Assembly: GCA_025642065.1 (NCBI GenBank)
Contig: JAODUP010000165.1
Span: 51,001-115,000 of the forward strand
Direction: 5' to 3'
Length of the DNA: 64,000 nt
DNA from: Paralvinella palmiformis
Taxonomy: Eukaryota > Annelida > Polychaeta > Terebellida > Alvinellidae
Of this stretch, positions 36,362 to 50,000 are shown piece by piece. The notes beneath the pieces are model-generated. The model was given only the letters and a program-made list of their open reading frames with translations, was not told where the DNA came from and searched no databases. A program made the translations under genes and the position numbers. Positions within the stretch are counted from its first letter, which is position 1, and each line of letters begins with the position of its first letter.

Positions 36362-37100
36362 GTGCGCACACACACACTTGTATATATATATATATATATA
36401 TATATATAATGTGTCTTAATAGGTAATACTCATTAATTAATAGGAGCATAGACTCAACTGCCTGTTTTTAACAATGGCTGAAGAGGCACTGGCTCAGAAA
36501 ATGTATCCGTTCAAACATGGTGCGAAGATCAGACACTGGTGCATAAAATAACAAATCATAGTAAAAACATCTAGACGATTTATCGGGATAGACAAGTCCA
36601 ACTTTTAACAATGAAATGGCTAATGGAATGATCAATCCAGAAGCAGCTATGAAACGGAACATCAGAAAGTCAAACACAGATACGTGTGCGTGTGTGCGCG
36701 CGCGTATATAAGAACCAGAAACAGTCGGCTAACCAGATAGCCAGGATACTGTAATCTTTGCCAGAAGCTGTTGTATAGCTCCAACATCGGTCTGTATCCT
36801 GACTTGTACTACGGGGCCGTACACCTGCGCCAGAGCTGGTCACGTGACCTTCGTGAACTAGGCCATTCCGGATCTGGTATTGATTTCGTTTTATCGGAAG
36901 GGGGGAGGTTTGATGTTTCTAGATTCCTTCTACCCGGTTACGGTAGATCAACTGATTCTTATTGTCTGTTTGTCTGTCTGTCTGTCTGCCAGACAGTTAG
37001 AATTACCAAGCCATCTGGAACACACGCCCAGAACCACCTTCCAATAGCACCATCCTCAACTAGCACCACCCTATACCGGTACATCCTCTGTTAGCACCAC
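34229..37100. other. Repeat-rich stretch with a GC-richer block, no assignable gene
   Basis: 34920-35530 is GC-richer than its surroundings and ends in CAGAAG followed by GTTAGT, so it could be an untranslated exon, but no protein motif is visible. (TG)n at 35098-35120 and 35762-35780, GTGAGTGA-type repeats at 35875-35915, (TA)n at 36331-36358 and 36379-36407, (CTGT)n at 36964-36988. A minus-strand hydrophobic frame at 36468-36677 is noted as a finding. Confidence 0.35.
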
Positions 37101-37538
37101 CTTATGCTAGTACGTCCTCTGATACCACCACCCTCAATAGATTAGTGCTACATAAAGCAACGGTACAATGATATCAGTATCACGAGGCACATCCACCATC
37201 CAACCACCTCAATAGTACATCAGCTGTCTGTATCTCTATCCGGCTATAGGGAAAGGGAATATAACAATCGAGATCTCAGACGAATACCCGATCTTTGAAA
37301 TCATTCCAGATATCATGTCAAAGCTTTAGTCAAATGTTGTTATTATAGCATCCTAGTCGTTGTATTTCTGATCCTTGTCGTTACTGCAATCTTTGTTGTT
37401 GTTGTTGTTGTTGTTGTTGATGATGATGCTCTTCCTGTTATAACTCCGAACCCTGCTATTAATATTTTTGTGAACCATTCCATTTGTTATAATCACCATT
37501 TGTCCATCTCTGTTCCAATTCGATTTCGCCCACTACTA

Positions 37539-37592
<54 letters not shown>

Positions 37593-39720
37593 CACACAGA
37601 AAGAAGGGGGGTTAGAGTATACAGGAGTATACGTTTATGTTTGTGTTAAGACACATAACAAAGATTTGTTACTTTCCAAGAAGTGTTAATGTCCTGTTTT
37701 CTTTCCGGTTACTAAAATGTGATCTTGACCTAAAATAAGACGTACCACTCACCGCAGAATATTGAATATATAAATACCAGGCATCTGTGTGTGTGTGTGT
37801 GTTAATCTGTTTGTTGCTACATAATTGTATTTATCTATTAACTCCTACTTCCCCCTCGTATTCTATTTTATAAATATAATCTTAATAATGTTATTTTTAA
37901 TATTAATATATTTTTTTATTATTACTATTCCTACACATATACGTATATATCGGTCTCAGGTTGATTATATGTTAACTAGAGTACAACAGTACCGAGCCAG
38001 AGGAAGGATAATCATATTTATCTCATCAGCTGATCCAATTTAGCAACACAACTCGCTGCCAATAATATGGAAAGCCAAATTAACTGATATACCAAAAACA
38101 AATCGGATCTAGACGATGTAGCTACTAAGTCTTAACTGGTTTATATTTTGTTAATCTCTGTTTCTTGTCTTGTCTGGGATAGGAGAGCAATTCTCATTCG
38201 AGATTGGCTTCATTTAATATTAGCTCTTTCGCGGCAACATGAACCGAATATCAATCATGTCGGCGTCATGTTCTATATAAAACGCGCTGTCCCCGAACAA
38301 CAAAACTTACGGCAAGACATACTTTACTTAATGGCTAAGTAAAGCGGCCAGTAAATAGTAATTTTTATGTAGAATACGTAGGTTATATTTCTTTACTTTA
38401 AAATATTTTTTTCTCTTTTTTTTCTCTCGCTGTGTGTGTGTGTGTGTTAATTTAAGCAAACCAGTGTATTCCAGTGTTTGATTTATGATACCGTACTGAA
38501 AATCCGCCCCCTATCCAACACCCGCCCCTCTCACTCTTATAAGTGTAGTTAATGACATTGAACTATAAATAAAGCGAGTTACGGTTCATTAGCAAAATGT
38601 CCTCTGAGAGATTCCATCTTGTCAAATCAGCCAAAAAGACGGGTCATTGGAGGGGATTGGATGATTATAAACCGACTGGTCCTAAAGTTAATTAAAATTG
38701 ATCAACTTCCCATTTGTTGTAGTGCAATCAGATTTATTACAGCTTTGGAAAGTTAATCATTGACCGTGTAGCAAAATCTCGCTTCTCGCAAAAGGCGCAT
38801 TTGACATAACTGCTAGACAAACGGGTTTGTATGCAGTTAACCAACACCCGTGCGTTAAAATTTATTAGAAATGAAACACAAATGTAATCTATTAAACATC
38901 TACTTGAACTCTATTTCTCGTGCACGCCCGGGCACACAGCCGGTTCCAGGTAAAAAAGTCACAAGTAAAAAGTCACAGGAAAAAAACAGGACGAATGTAG
39001 CACTGGCACGGCGCCTCTCTTTAATAAAAAGGTTAACTGTCGATAATAACTGATTTAAAGTTGTTTCTGTTTCATTTCTTTAATTGTTTATGATGCTTAA
39101 ATAAATTGTGACAGACTTGAACATTTTCCTATCCAAAATTATGATATTTTTCTGTGAATTTTTCCCCTGTGACTTTATTACCGGCCACCATAAAGTAATT
39201 TTGACTTTTTTCCTGTGACTTTTTTACTAATCCAAAACTGACTTTTTTCCTCGACTTTTCTTCCTTTTATTTTATTACCGGTCACTACACAGACACACTC
39301 ACACGCGCCAGTCACTAATTTACCCTTTTAACCGTTATAACACCTTCTCGTTCATTTAAATATTGAGAGTAACGTCTAATGACGACATATGTAGAGCTGA
39401 CGTCGAGATTGTTGTTACATTCATGGAATTGCTGATGTCATACGACAGATTTTGTGATGGTCGAAAGATATGCGAAACTAAAAATAGAAATTGGAATCAA
39501 CTAATGGAGTAATGCTTAGTTCATATATCAAGTCTGCATATCTGCCTGTCTGCCTGCAAAATATGTACGAAGTTTAACTCTGTCTGAATCTATCTGTCTG
39601 CGAGTGTGTACTTTAAGTCCACGTTCGATGGTAACAGATTATTTTGCCTTATAGGAGTTTCGGCCATACTAGTTTCGGCCCCGTCTTAGAAACTTCGCCA
39701 CAAAATTTATTTGGCATTCA
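37101..39720. other. Non-coding stretch
   Basis: (GTT)n at about 37394-37420, (CA)n-(TA)n at 37540-37591, (TG)n at 37786-37802 and 38432-38448. No gene recognised. Confidence 0.5.
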
Positions 39721-39845
39721 CCCTCAGATCATCAAGTCAAGGATCAGCAAGCCACTGACCAACAAGTCATGGATCATCAAGTCATGGACCATCAAGTCAA
39801 GGACCAACAAGTCACGGACCATCAAGTCACGGACCATCACTAAGG
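39721..39845. repeat. Short tandem repeat, 15-18 bp unit
   Basis: Units of the type CAAGTCAYGGACCAT / CAAGTCAAGGACCAA follow one another about seven times. The repeat is open in frame (KSRTNKS-like) but shows no gene context. Confidence 0.85.
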
Positions 39846-39889
39846 ACGCCATACGCTGATAAAGTTGGTGTAAGTCAGTGGCCATTGTC

Positions 39890-40295
39890 ATGACAATGAT
39901 AGACACCATCACAGAAAGGACCATAACAACAGAGTTCATAACAACACAAAGATAGACACCATCACACCAAGGACCATTACTACAGAGTCCATAACAACAC
40001 AATGATAGACACCATCACACCAAGAACCAAAACAACAGAGCCCATAATAACACGATAATAGAGACACCAAGAACAATAACAGCAGAGTCCATAACAACAC
40101 ATTGATAGACACACCAAGAACCATAACACTAGAGTCCATAACAACAGAGTCCATAACAACACATTGATAGACACACCAAGGACCATAACAACAGAGTCCA
40201 TAACAGCACACTGATAGACACACCAAGGACCACAACAAAAGAGTCCATAACAACACGATGATAGACACACCAAGGACCAAAACAACACGATGAAA
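39890..40295. repeat. Minisatellite with about 55-65 bp unit
   Basis: Six to seven units built from GATAGACACCATCACACC, AAGGACCATAACAACAGAG and TCCATAACAACAC blocks. Both length and internal order vary between units. Confidence 0.9.
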
Positions 40296-41149
40296 TATTC
40301 CTTATTTTTCACTTTGTCTGTCGTACTCTCCCGTGGTGCAGCTGGTAGAGAACAACACTATAGATCATCGGGTAGGGCGTCGAATACCGAGATCCCTGTA
40401 TTTTGTGGGATGTTTTACACGATCATCTCACTAACTAGCGTGTTCGTTTTTGTCTTGTTATCTCGGTAATATATCAAATCGGTATTACATGAAAACATTC
40501 TGTTCCTTAAACTGCGAGTTTCCTATAGAAACATAACAGGCTACCGATGGGCATGATGGACGTCACGTCTCCAAACAATATTGCGGCGAAGTTTTCAAAA
40601 CCGAGACGAAACCATCAGGTGTCCCTCTCGTGTGGGGCGAAAGTACCAAGAACCCATTTAAATTAGGGCGTTGTTATTGGCATCAAGACATTAAAGTTTT
40701 CGACGAATTCAGGCGACCAAAATTCGTCTCGTGTACTAATTCCACTTCGAGAAATCAAAGAATTGATAGCTCTCTTTCCACACGACCCGTAGACTGTCCG
40801 CTTGTGAACCAAATACTTCTGCCAGTCTATAAAATCCATCTATTGGACAAGTGTGGGAGATTAAAGAGTTGTTGTCAGAATGTACACAGATCTGGTAGGG
40901 GTCTGACCTTTATTTAGCATATCAGTTAAAATCTGCGATAACCTTCTCGTCAGGAGATAATTGGTTGTTTCAATTGGTTCCGGTTTTCCTGAAATATTTA
41001 TTACCTTATATCCGAGAAGTGTGCGGTCGATATCGCTACACCACGGCGTGTACTCGCCCGCCTACCAAAATGTACTCGGGTACACCGAGGCGTGGTCAGT
41101 ACAGCTGTTGCGTGGAACAACTCTGTACTCAGATGACCCATAAACATTG

Positions 41150-41182
<33 letters not shown>

Positions 41183-41219
41183 CTGTATCTATCTCTATAT
41201 GTAGCTATCTATCTTTCTT

Positions 41220-41257
<38 letters not shown>

Positions 41258-41768
41258 GAATCACATATGGGTTCATCTCCATCTGCGTGTATCAACTTAC
41301 TCCTTGACATTTTGATTAAGTTTTATCCCGTACGCAGTTTTAGCTGATCGGTAACAGCTGTCCACGGTATTTGAACTCAAATTGAACGAGTAGTGATTAA
41401 GCACTCTACTGCCTACACTGAAAGCGGCCATTGAGACACGTAAATATGGGGAGGGGGAGAGAGATCGTGTATCACACAATTCACTGTCACACAGGAATCA
41501 GCCTCCGTGAAGCCTAAAACGGAACCAGCGACAATAAGAATACCGTTCTGTGGTTTACCTGGCCCATAACGGGTAACACTAGTACTCAGAGTACAAACTC
41601 CATAGATCTTTGGCAAATCGTCTGCCAAATGGCTTGTCCAACTCACGTTCTCCACACACCATCCTCCCCCACCCACCCCAAAAAAAGGTAACCATGTCTT
41701 TGTAGAAAATGTTCGCGTTCTACGAAGCATCACAGCCAATCGTTCTGGATTTCTTATGGTAACACCCC

Positions 41769-41813
<45 letters not shown>

Positions 41814-44800
41814 GACTATTTTTATTTATAATAGAGGTATGATATTCTACCCACCTACATCACACAGATAACATTCAACCGAAGGCCACGAACACTTAGT
41901 CATACAGGAGCATTCCTCCCTATCCCTCTCTCGCTCAACTTCCCGTACTGCGTCTTAAACTGTACGTGCAGAGGATCTTTCTGACCGGAAGTGACTGACG
42001 TCACTTCCATAAGTCACCCAAGTCTTCAAATAGCAAACAACTTTTCACCAATAACGAATCTGGGTCACTAATTTCGAGAAGATTTCGTCTTAAACCAACA
42101 ATTCCCCCATAACACGTTTGCGTCGTTTCTTTTAAAACGAACTATAACAAATGTTGGCCGTGAAATGAGCGATCATTCAACGTATATCGGAACTCTAAAC
42201 TTTAGGTACCTAAACCGTTAGCCACAAAGAGTCCCCCCTCCATCTAAGATGGTTTTGGTATTTGAGTATCTTACCAGTCCTGTCGTCTTTTCGTTCTCTC
42301 GTTAATAGCTCTTGATACGTGTTATTGTGGTCTATTAGAGTACATCGTGTGGTCCAATATCTCTCACGTCAACACTCAAATGTTATTGTTACGGTTATCT
42401 CGCCCTTAGTCCATATAAGTCTAACCTCTACCCATTGACCAGTCCAGCTTGGATGTCCCTAACAGAAGCCGAAGCTACTGTTGGCATAGATCTCTGGGTC
42501 ACTGAGACGTGCAAGACCCCCCCCCCCCACTCACCACGCCGAGGAATGGACTATGAATGGGGGAGGTCTGTTTTTAGTCCTTGTATATTTTTGTGACGTC
42601 ATTGTTTTGACCCGTTACCCGTTTCTGTAAAATGTTCTTGGAATGTGATATCTTGTAGATTGTGTATTCAGTGTGAGAGGGTGGATTAATTCCAAGAAAA
42701 GGCGACAATTTCATGTTTACTCGCCTAGAAATTCATCTACGTGTTGACCATTTCGTGACGTCGTCAGGCAACGAACGGATCTGGTACATAAAGTCGCCCG
42801 AATTTTAACGCAATTTGATGTTTTGTTTTCATGCGTGTGTACTAAATTCGTAATCCTTTTTCTTATTATTTAAATATCAGCCGAACGCACGATATCAATT
42901 TATCATCCGGGTAGCTCTACTCCAATTTCACGTACTCGTCGTGAATAGGCTAATTGGCGGTTTTATCTAAACACCACAAAGGTCCACTTTAACATTCACT
43001 AATGTGTTTATATTAGCTTCGCTGATAATGGATACCTTATTTCTCACAAATGATAGCAACTCGCAGCATGGTTGCTCGTTGTTCTATCTCACCCCACCCC
43101 TCCCGAACGGCCTGTGGGGTGGGAAAGGAGTGATAGAACACCGACCTGCAAAACTCGAGGTCAAATTTCGAATTAAAATGGACCCTCCACCATATATCCC
43201 CTATCTGACCTGAGACAACGCCGATAACCCACCGATCCACTGACTCATTCCATAAAGTGGCATTTAAATGTTAGACTATAAGACAATTAGTACCTCTATA
43301 TTCCTACTCATTTGTCCGACATCTCATTATTCCGACATCCCAACGTATACTGTATAGAATAGGTTCATCAGGCTGCTGATCAGGTTAGTATAGCACACCT
43401 GGCCTACATCAGGTTAAAGTACTTAGAAGAGACATATTTTAATTTACCTTATAAATATTTCTCAAACAATAGGATGCTGAGATATACAGTCTCGTCGTTT
43501 GGGAATGGGATGCAAAAACGGCTATAGTTCTTGGTAGATAGACGGATCCAGTTTCCAATCCGGATTCCTTTTGTTCATGCGTTGTTTGTTTAGAATGTGA
43601 CAATCGGCTGAGATATATTATTTTAGATAATGTTTCCGTTAGATACAGGATACGACGCTTATATGGCAGACCCGTAAATAGTAGTATGTACGGTTTGACC
43701 TTGACTGTGACCTTAAAGCGATCAGGAATTCTTACACCAGCAGCAGTGAAATCCCAGCTTAAAAAATAAAGTTATTGCAAAATTACTTACATGAAGTATA
43801 TGTTAAGGACATATAACACCCGAACTCCCCCCCCCTCATCTATGGGTTCCTGTAATATTTTGGGAAGATCAGACATGCTTAATGGCAAGAGTAGAATTTA
43901 CTAAGATAAATGACACTAAAGATGGGGACAGAATCTTATTCTTAAGTCATGTATCAGTTTTTATTTCTATTTGAAAGACAATTCTCGGCGCATACTCGTG
44001 TCGGATCTTATCTGATCCATAATGTTTCTTCCTTCCTATTTTTCATCGTGTGAATGGGTGAGTGGGTGTATGTGTGTCATCAGGATCGTGATTGAAGAAA
44101 AAAAAGAAAATATACCGGTGACACATCCATATTACATCTGGATCAAAGTTGGCGTCTTTTTAACACCATCTTCTGTATATATCCAGATATTATTTCTGTG
44201 TCTTATTTTTATTACTACTGGATTGTTCGTTATCCCACGGACCACGTGATCTCCAAGACAACGGTGCTCGTTATCTGATATCAAACGCTGCCCGATGAAG
44301 TGAGATATGTTTCAATAATCAGTAAATTCCTCCTCGTGCGGAATAAATGTCAATTTGCAAGGAAATGCCTGATAATTGAAGCTCCAGATGATGAGTCTTC
44401 TAGTGACGCCAATGGGTCTGTTTTGATGTTGTTGCGCACAAGAAAATAGTGCTTTATTAATTATTTTTGTCATAATCCAGTCCAGTACGTATTTTAATGT
44501 CCCATAATCGAGGTTCGTGAACTTGTACATTCCTGAGTTCCCACGTGATCCTTCTATCGTCGCCTGTCCGTGTATTGTCACCGCGTCGACATATTTTATT
44601 CTTATGTCAATCACTGCTAAATTTCCGGCGAATCTCTGGATTCCATCGCGATTCGCTGTCATTCTGGTTCACGGTTTCTCTCATCCTAAGAAAGAGCTAT
44701 CCACCAGATCCGACATAAACGTTGCCAGAACGGCGTCTATGTCATTCATAAATTAAAAGATCATCGCATCCAGAAGCGTTTTGTCTCTCTCTCTCTCTGT

Positions 44801-45539
44801 CCCCCCCCCCCCTCTCTCCGCCAGACAATGTCTTATCTCGGCGAGCAATTAATAATATTGGAGGAACTTTTGTAAAAAGATAAACAACTTAAAAAGAGTG
44901 GAACTGGCCGCTTAGCGGAGAGACATGATACGGTTTATGAGTGTTGTTTTTTGGGGGGGTGTTTGTTATCAAATGCCAGTGTCTAAGTTGGGCAGAGCTA
45001 ATTACCAACACATGGCCGACGTTTAAGTGTAAAATTAGCTGACCCCAAAGGTCAATCCATTAAGAATGGGACACGGTTAATAAAAATGTTATCCGGATTT
45101 ATTTATGGACTGATAAATGAAACATCAACGCCGGCGCCGTATAATTAAGATTTGTTGCCCTGAATCATTCGGATAACGAACTATTTTCGGCTAATGTTTG
45201 AGGCGATCTTGTACCAAAATGTGATCTATCGCTCTCGGCGTCACGTATTAATCATGTGACGTCGTGACGGTGTGTGTGACTCAATGAGCGACTTCACGTT
45301 GGCGATGTGAGTTCAGTTTGTTTACAATTGAAACTCAAAAAGTCCCACAATTATTGGGACCTTTATTATATTAATCGGAACGTGAACTTTCGGCTCTCTC
45401 TCTCTATCTCTCATATTGATAATGGTCCCGAGGGTGGGGAGGATGAAATCTTAGCAATATAATAAGGTCATTGACTATAAGTTGACACACTAATTCAAAT
45501 AATTATAAGAAAGACACGCAACACAAATTAAAGTTAGGA

Positions 45540-45577
<38 letters not shown>

Positions 45578-45678
45578 AGCGAGAGGGGGGAATGAGAGAT
45601 ATCAAGTTTTGGTAATCCAAGTGGAATTATATGTCGCATAGAACTGTTCATATTCATTTCAATAACAACAATAACCCA

Positions 45679-45723
<45 letters not shown>

Positions 45724-46357
45724 CAGTTAATAATAATTCCTGTAACACATCGTAATAACTAAACAGTATTTGAAGAAGGAAACGATCTCTAGACGAAAAT
45801 CACAGATAATGATTGCATGCGTGCGTGCGTGCGCGCGCGCGCGTGTGTGTGTGTGTGTGTGAACTGAACCAAAAAGGGAGTATTTAGGTTTTAACTAGAT
45901 GACGTATGTCCGGTGAGAAAGAGGAACAACGCTGACCGGCATAACTTACGACCTTGAACATTAGCCTAAAGGTCAGAATCCGAAAAGTTTACAAAGTAAT
46001 ACCATTCTGAAACATCAAGCCTTGAAGGCTAAAATTATCAAAATAAACAACTTGTTGACCTGAGCCACTTCATTTACTTCTGTTCTCACATGACCTATAT
46101 TTTCTTCTCTTGGGAGGGGGTTGAAAAGGGCTTACTACATTATAGATACTATATTACAGATATTCATGCTAAAATACTAACACTAACTATATATGTTTCT
46201 GTCATTTTTCTGTCGCGTTATTGCCGTTGACTGATCCCCTGTCCCGGCATTATCGCCCTACATGTGTTCTTCATTACTGTCAGTTTTCTCCCGTGTCTCT
46301 GTTTTGTTTACACGTTGGCTTGTTCTAAACGCCGCCTATCATCTTCACGTTACACAG
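40296..46357. other. Non-coding stretch upstream of the PDZ exon
   Basis: (CT)n at about 41152-41182 and 41226-41254, (CA)n at 41773-41811, C runs at 42520 and 44803, (TA)n at 45541-45574 and 45683-45721, and a GCGT/CG/TG run at 45818-45861. The exon coding for the start of the PDZ domain was searched for by eye here (a W-G-F or G-G-x-D-F frame next to a donor) and was not found. The 116-codon minus-strand frame at 44312-44662 shows no known motif. Confidence 0.4.
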
Positions 46358-46506
46358 GTCACTCCCGGTAGTATTGCCGCCACTGGTTTAACACAAGATG
46401 ACGTCATATTAAGGATAGGCGAGGCAGACACGTCGGCTCTGACGTATGCACAAGCGATGGAAGTGATCAAAAACAGCGGCAACCTGCTCCAATTGTCAAT
46501 AGCCAA
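46358..46506 (+). CDS. PDZ-LIM (ALP/Enigma/ZASP-type) gene, second PDZ exon
   Basis: Acceptor TCTTCACGTTACACAG and donor GTATGT bound 149 bases that read VTPGSIAATGLTQDDVILRI, then ADTSALTYAQAMEVIKNSG and NLLQLSIAK. This is the second half of a PDZ domain: the P-G-S/S-x-A turn, the G/D-D-V-I-L-x-I strand, the helix that lines the ligand groove, and the final strand. In ALP/Enigma/ZASP proteins the PDZ domain is likewise split before V-x-P-G-S. This domain binds alpha-actinin at the Z-disc in known members. The exon ends in phase 2 (AA), completed to Lys by the first base of the next exon at 54067. The first PDZ exon is missing from view. Confidence 0.85.
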
Positions 46507-46527
46507 GTATGTAACTATAATCTAGAA

Positions 46528-46563
<36 letters not shown>

Positions 46564-46699
46564 GTGTGTGTGTTAATCCTATTTTTAATTAATAATAAGA
46601 AACGCGGCTTGAATGAAAACATGTTTCGATTTTTACGATAACCTAATGCGCACGTTATGACGAACGAGCTAAATACATTATGATTACTAATGGGCTAAT

Positions 46700-47012
46700 A
46701 GTTGTGGTGGTCTAGCGGTTAAGCACAGTGAGCTTTGTGCTAAGCCTAAAGGGTGGATTTGCTCTGGCCGCCAAGGATCACAGGTTCGATTCCATCAAGA
46801 AGTCCAGAGATTAATTTCTCGGCTCACAACATCGTGGGTGACTGACTACGTTAAATGGCGCTGCCGTCTCCACTGAATTAATTTAAATAGGGAGACGTTA
46901 GAGATCCCCTGTGGACGTAATACACTCTGGCAGCAACCACCCTCGGGGTATTTCAGCTCCATCTTTCGGTATTGCTCCCCATGTGGGTTGTAGGGGAGAA
47001 GATATTAACAAC
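46700..47012 (+). mobile_element. SINE family B, copy 3
   Basis: Head GGTGGTCTAGCGGTTAAGC, B box CAGGTTCGATTCC, then TTAATTTCTCGGCTCACAAC, GCTGCCGTCTCCACTGAATT and ACACTCTGGCAGCAACCACC as in copies 1 and 2. Relative to them the head carries an extra block of about 35 bp (CTAAGCCTAAAGGGTGGATT...) between A and B boxes, and the 3' end is shortened. Confidence 0.85.
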
Positions 47013-47247
47013 CACTCAATTCAAGGAAAATATCAACATTTACATTTAGACTCCGTCATCTTCCAAACTGCGGCTTCATTCTTGAGTTGACCTAAATTTG
47101 GATCTATAATACCATATAAGGTGCAGTTCGGTCTTTCAGCTGGAACTTCATATATTATCCGGGGTCTGGTGATAAGTCTCCAACTTCAAGGTTATATGTA
47201 GCTTAGTTATTAGGTTACGTTGAAATAATATTACCCAGTTGACCTTG

Positions 47248-47469
47248 TCTTGAAGCTGGTGGGTGCCTCCGTGGTCTAGTTGGTAACACGTTCGGCCAGA
47301 AATCAATACCACCTGAGTTCGAATCTCGGCGTGGGCATATCTGAAGGGCGTTTCATCTTTGACTTCGCTTCATTACCTTTGGAGGTCTCGCGGCCCATTA
47401 AGCCTACCATGTGGACAACAGTGGCCGTAAAACATCAATCATCAATCATCATCATCATCATCTTGAAGC
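47248..47469 (+). mobile_element. SINE family A, copy 4, with target-site duplication
   Basis: GCCTCCGTGGTCTAGTTGGT, CACCTGAGTTCGAATCTCGG, CGTGGGCATATCTGAAGGGC and GTGGCCGTAAAACATC match the family, followed by an (ATC)n tail. The flank TCTTGAAGC occurs at 47248-47256 and 47461-47469; the match extends imperfectly further. Confidence 0.9.
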
Positions 47470-47639
47470 CGGCAATGTTATACCGGTGAATGTTGTGTCA
47501 TTGTTTAACCTTGGGAACAGCTGATTGCAAACAAACTGTCACGTGAACTCGCGCGGACTGTTGGCGTCTATAGAGAATCCGACAAGACGAGCTCCTCGGG
47601 TCGTTGTCTTCGGGATAAACAATCGTCCCCAGGATCGAT

Positions 47640-47720
47640 AGTCAAAGTGATGCGGGCATAAGCTGGCAGGTGTCGGGTTCGAATGCGCTAACGGCTGGCG
47701 GTAAGCCTTTCACTTGCCAA
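47640..47720 (+). mobile_element. tRNA-like head of a possible SINE
   Basis: GATGCGGGCATAAGCTGG followed by a B-box-like GTCGGGTTCGAATGCG. No body or tail recognised; a weak call. Confidence 0.25.
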
Positions 47721-48037
47721 TCGACCGACTGGATCGTAGGTCGGCATCTGATTGGATTTAGAGATGTTACTGTTAATTTCAGTTCCAGAACTGGCATCCA
47801 GAAGCAGTATACTCCTCGGGAGTTAACTTTCGGGGGGGGGGGGGGAGATTCGTTCTCATCGAACGAGGAGGGTATACAGGAGAAGTCTTCCCAATTGTAG
47901 CTAAGTTGTAAGTCCTTAGAACAGCTACGATACATTTTTAATGCGATAACGGTATTTTATAATATCCGGTATCTAGTACAGTCATCTGACACGTGGAAGT
48001 ACTGTACTCGTTATACCTTCAATCCTGAAGAAATCAA

Positions 48038-48084
<47 letters not shown>

Positions 48085-49837
48085 AAGAGAGAGACCGAGT
48101 GAGTGAGTGAGTGAGAATGTTAGCTAACTTAGTCGGTACCATCTATAAATAGCCCAGAATTAAGGCATTTTCTGCGTAGGCAGCGCCAAGTATTACGCAT
48201 ACCTGGATTCGTTAGCACTCTATCAGACGCCAGTACATCGAGTACCAAATGACGTACAAACAGCTGAGCTTTACGACCGACGATTGATTCCTGGATCAGC
48301 GCAATACCCTCGCAAAATGAGAGATCCAGAAAGAAAGCCTGCCTACCTTTCGGACGGGTAAAACTCTCCGGATCGTGTCAGTCAGATGGAGAAAGTTATG
48401 CGATTCTTTTTGGACGGAAACGACTGCGCCATGATCAAGCGTACAACTGTACCATAATCCAGATAAAACGTCGATAAAGTGTCCGTAAAGATTGGATCCA
48501 GTATTGGCTCCGTCTTGTACTCGGCTCGATGATAATAACACACAGCCATGATCCGGATTGAATATTTGCCGTTCGTGGGATGTTTACTTTATAAATCACT
48601 ACGAATAAAGTTACGGGTGAATGAGTGAGTGAGTAGGTGAGTGAGTAGGTGAGTTGTTTAGCGTCGGTTCTAGTCCATGTTGGAACACATCGTTGAGAAT
48701 CTATTCTCCGGGGAAATGAGGTTGATTTTGCTAACGGATGAAACCTTGTACAGAACCTGAATTTGACCCATCCAACCGAAGATCTGCAGCCTGCCTCTGT
48801 ATAGGATTACCACTAAAATATGAAAGGGATGGGTGATGTTTCTAATACTTGAGAATGAGGCAATTAATAAAAACCTCTAGCGGTTAATTAAATAACTAAA
48901 CCCGATTTCTCACTCCAACACAAGAATCATATAACATGACGTAATATAACATACGGGTAACTTGAGTAAAACATGACACATCTTTGGTGATATCACCTGT
49001 GATCTAGATGACCTTTCTGGATGTTACCTGTAATCCGGACGGCCTTCTCTACGCTTGGTCTCTGATCCTTGGGAACTTACAGCGAATCTTAACGTATCTG
49101 GATCCAGATATCTCTGGGTCTCTTACCCAGTCCCGGTATATTCCTCGAGATGTCGTTCAATAATTCAACTTTTAAAAACGCGATGTGATGCCCAGCACAA
49201 GAACTGATGAGGAAAAAAAGGTCGCCGAAAGGTTGATGAGCATCAACATCATCATCGTTTTCATCAATAATAACAACAACAACGACAACAATATGAAACC
49301 AAAAATAACGAAATTGATTAACAAACCAACATTAACCTGATCTAATGACGTGTTTTATTTCATATCAATTAACGTGTTACATACATCTAACAGTAAAATG
49401 GCAACTTAAAAAGGCGCGCAAGAACCTTAAAACTGAAATCAATAAAATATTAAGAATTAAAATGTAAAATGTGTTTAGTCATGGCTCAAAGTATGACTAG
49501 ATTGAACATTAATCTGTTTACTGTTACACACTGTAGGTGACATATATTAGAAACACATTTATTTGACGACATCGACACAGTAAATCCCAGAATGTGTTCT
49601 TCACTTTGTTGTGACTTATATTATAAGGAGTTATGACATATTTCAGACAGTAACAGTATTAATCTAGTCAATTAGTGGGAATCTTGAGTTCGTTCGCCTA
49701 AACTAATTTTACACCAAGAACCAGGAAGTGATCGTAATCGATGAAGTATGATATATGTGAGGTAATCTCTTATCTCTTTTTTTCGGTTATCTCTTACACG
49801 AAGTGATTTTGGAGACGTTGATTACATCACGTACATG

Positions 49838-50000
49838 GTCTAACAGGTGGCGCGGTTGACCACCGATCTTAGTCACCGGAGTTCAAATCTCGGCATGGTC
49901 ATATCTGGAGGGTGTTTCATCTTTCAATTCGCCTTTGGAGGTCCCTCGCCCATTTAGCCTAACTTGCGCACAAAAGTTGCCGTAAAACTCCAAGCGTCAT
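49838..50000 (+). mobile_element. SINE family A, copy 5
   Basis: ATGGTCTAACAGGTGGCGCG, CCGGAGTTCAAATCTCGGCA, GGGTGTTTCATCTTTCAATT and GCGCACAAAAGTTGCCGTAA match the family; part of the middle is deleted. More diverged than copies 1 and 4. Confidence 0.75.

Noticed and set aside
39721..40295. CRISPR-like arrays
   Set aside because: Units are directly adjacent without unique spacers, and the window is eukaryotic.
39724..40312. Minus-strand frames of about 90-114 codons rich in Cys, Tyr, Leu and Val
   Set aside because: They are translations of the tandem minisatellite units; repetition of the protein follows from the DNA repeat and no gene context exists.
40630..40917. 95-codon plus-strand frame
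   Set aside because: No motif recognised and no context; length is within what chance allows in a 64-kb window.
44312..44662. 116-codon minus-strand frame
   Set aside because: No recognisable domain, no splice or promoter support, and it overlaps an open frame on the other strand; left as unsupported.
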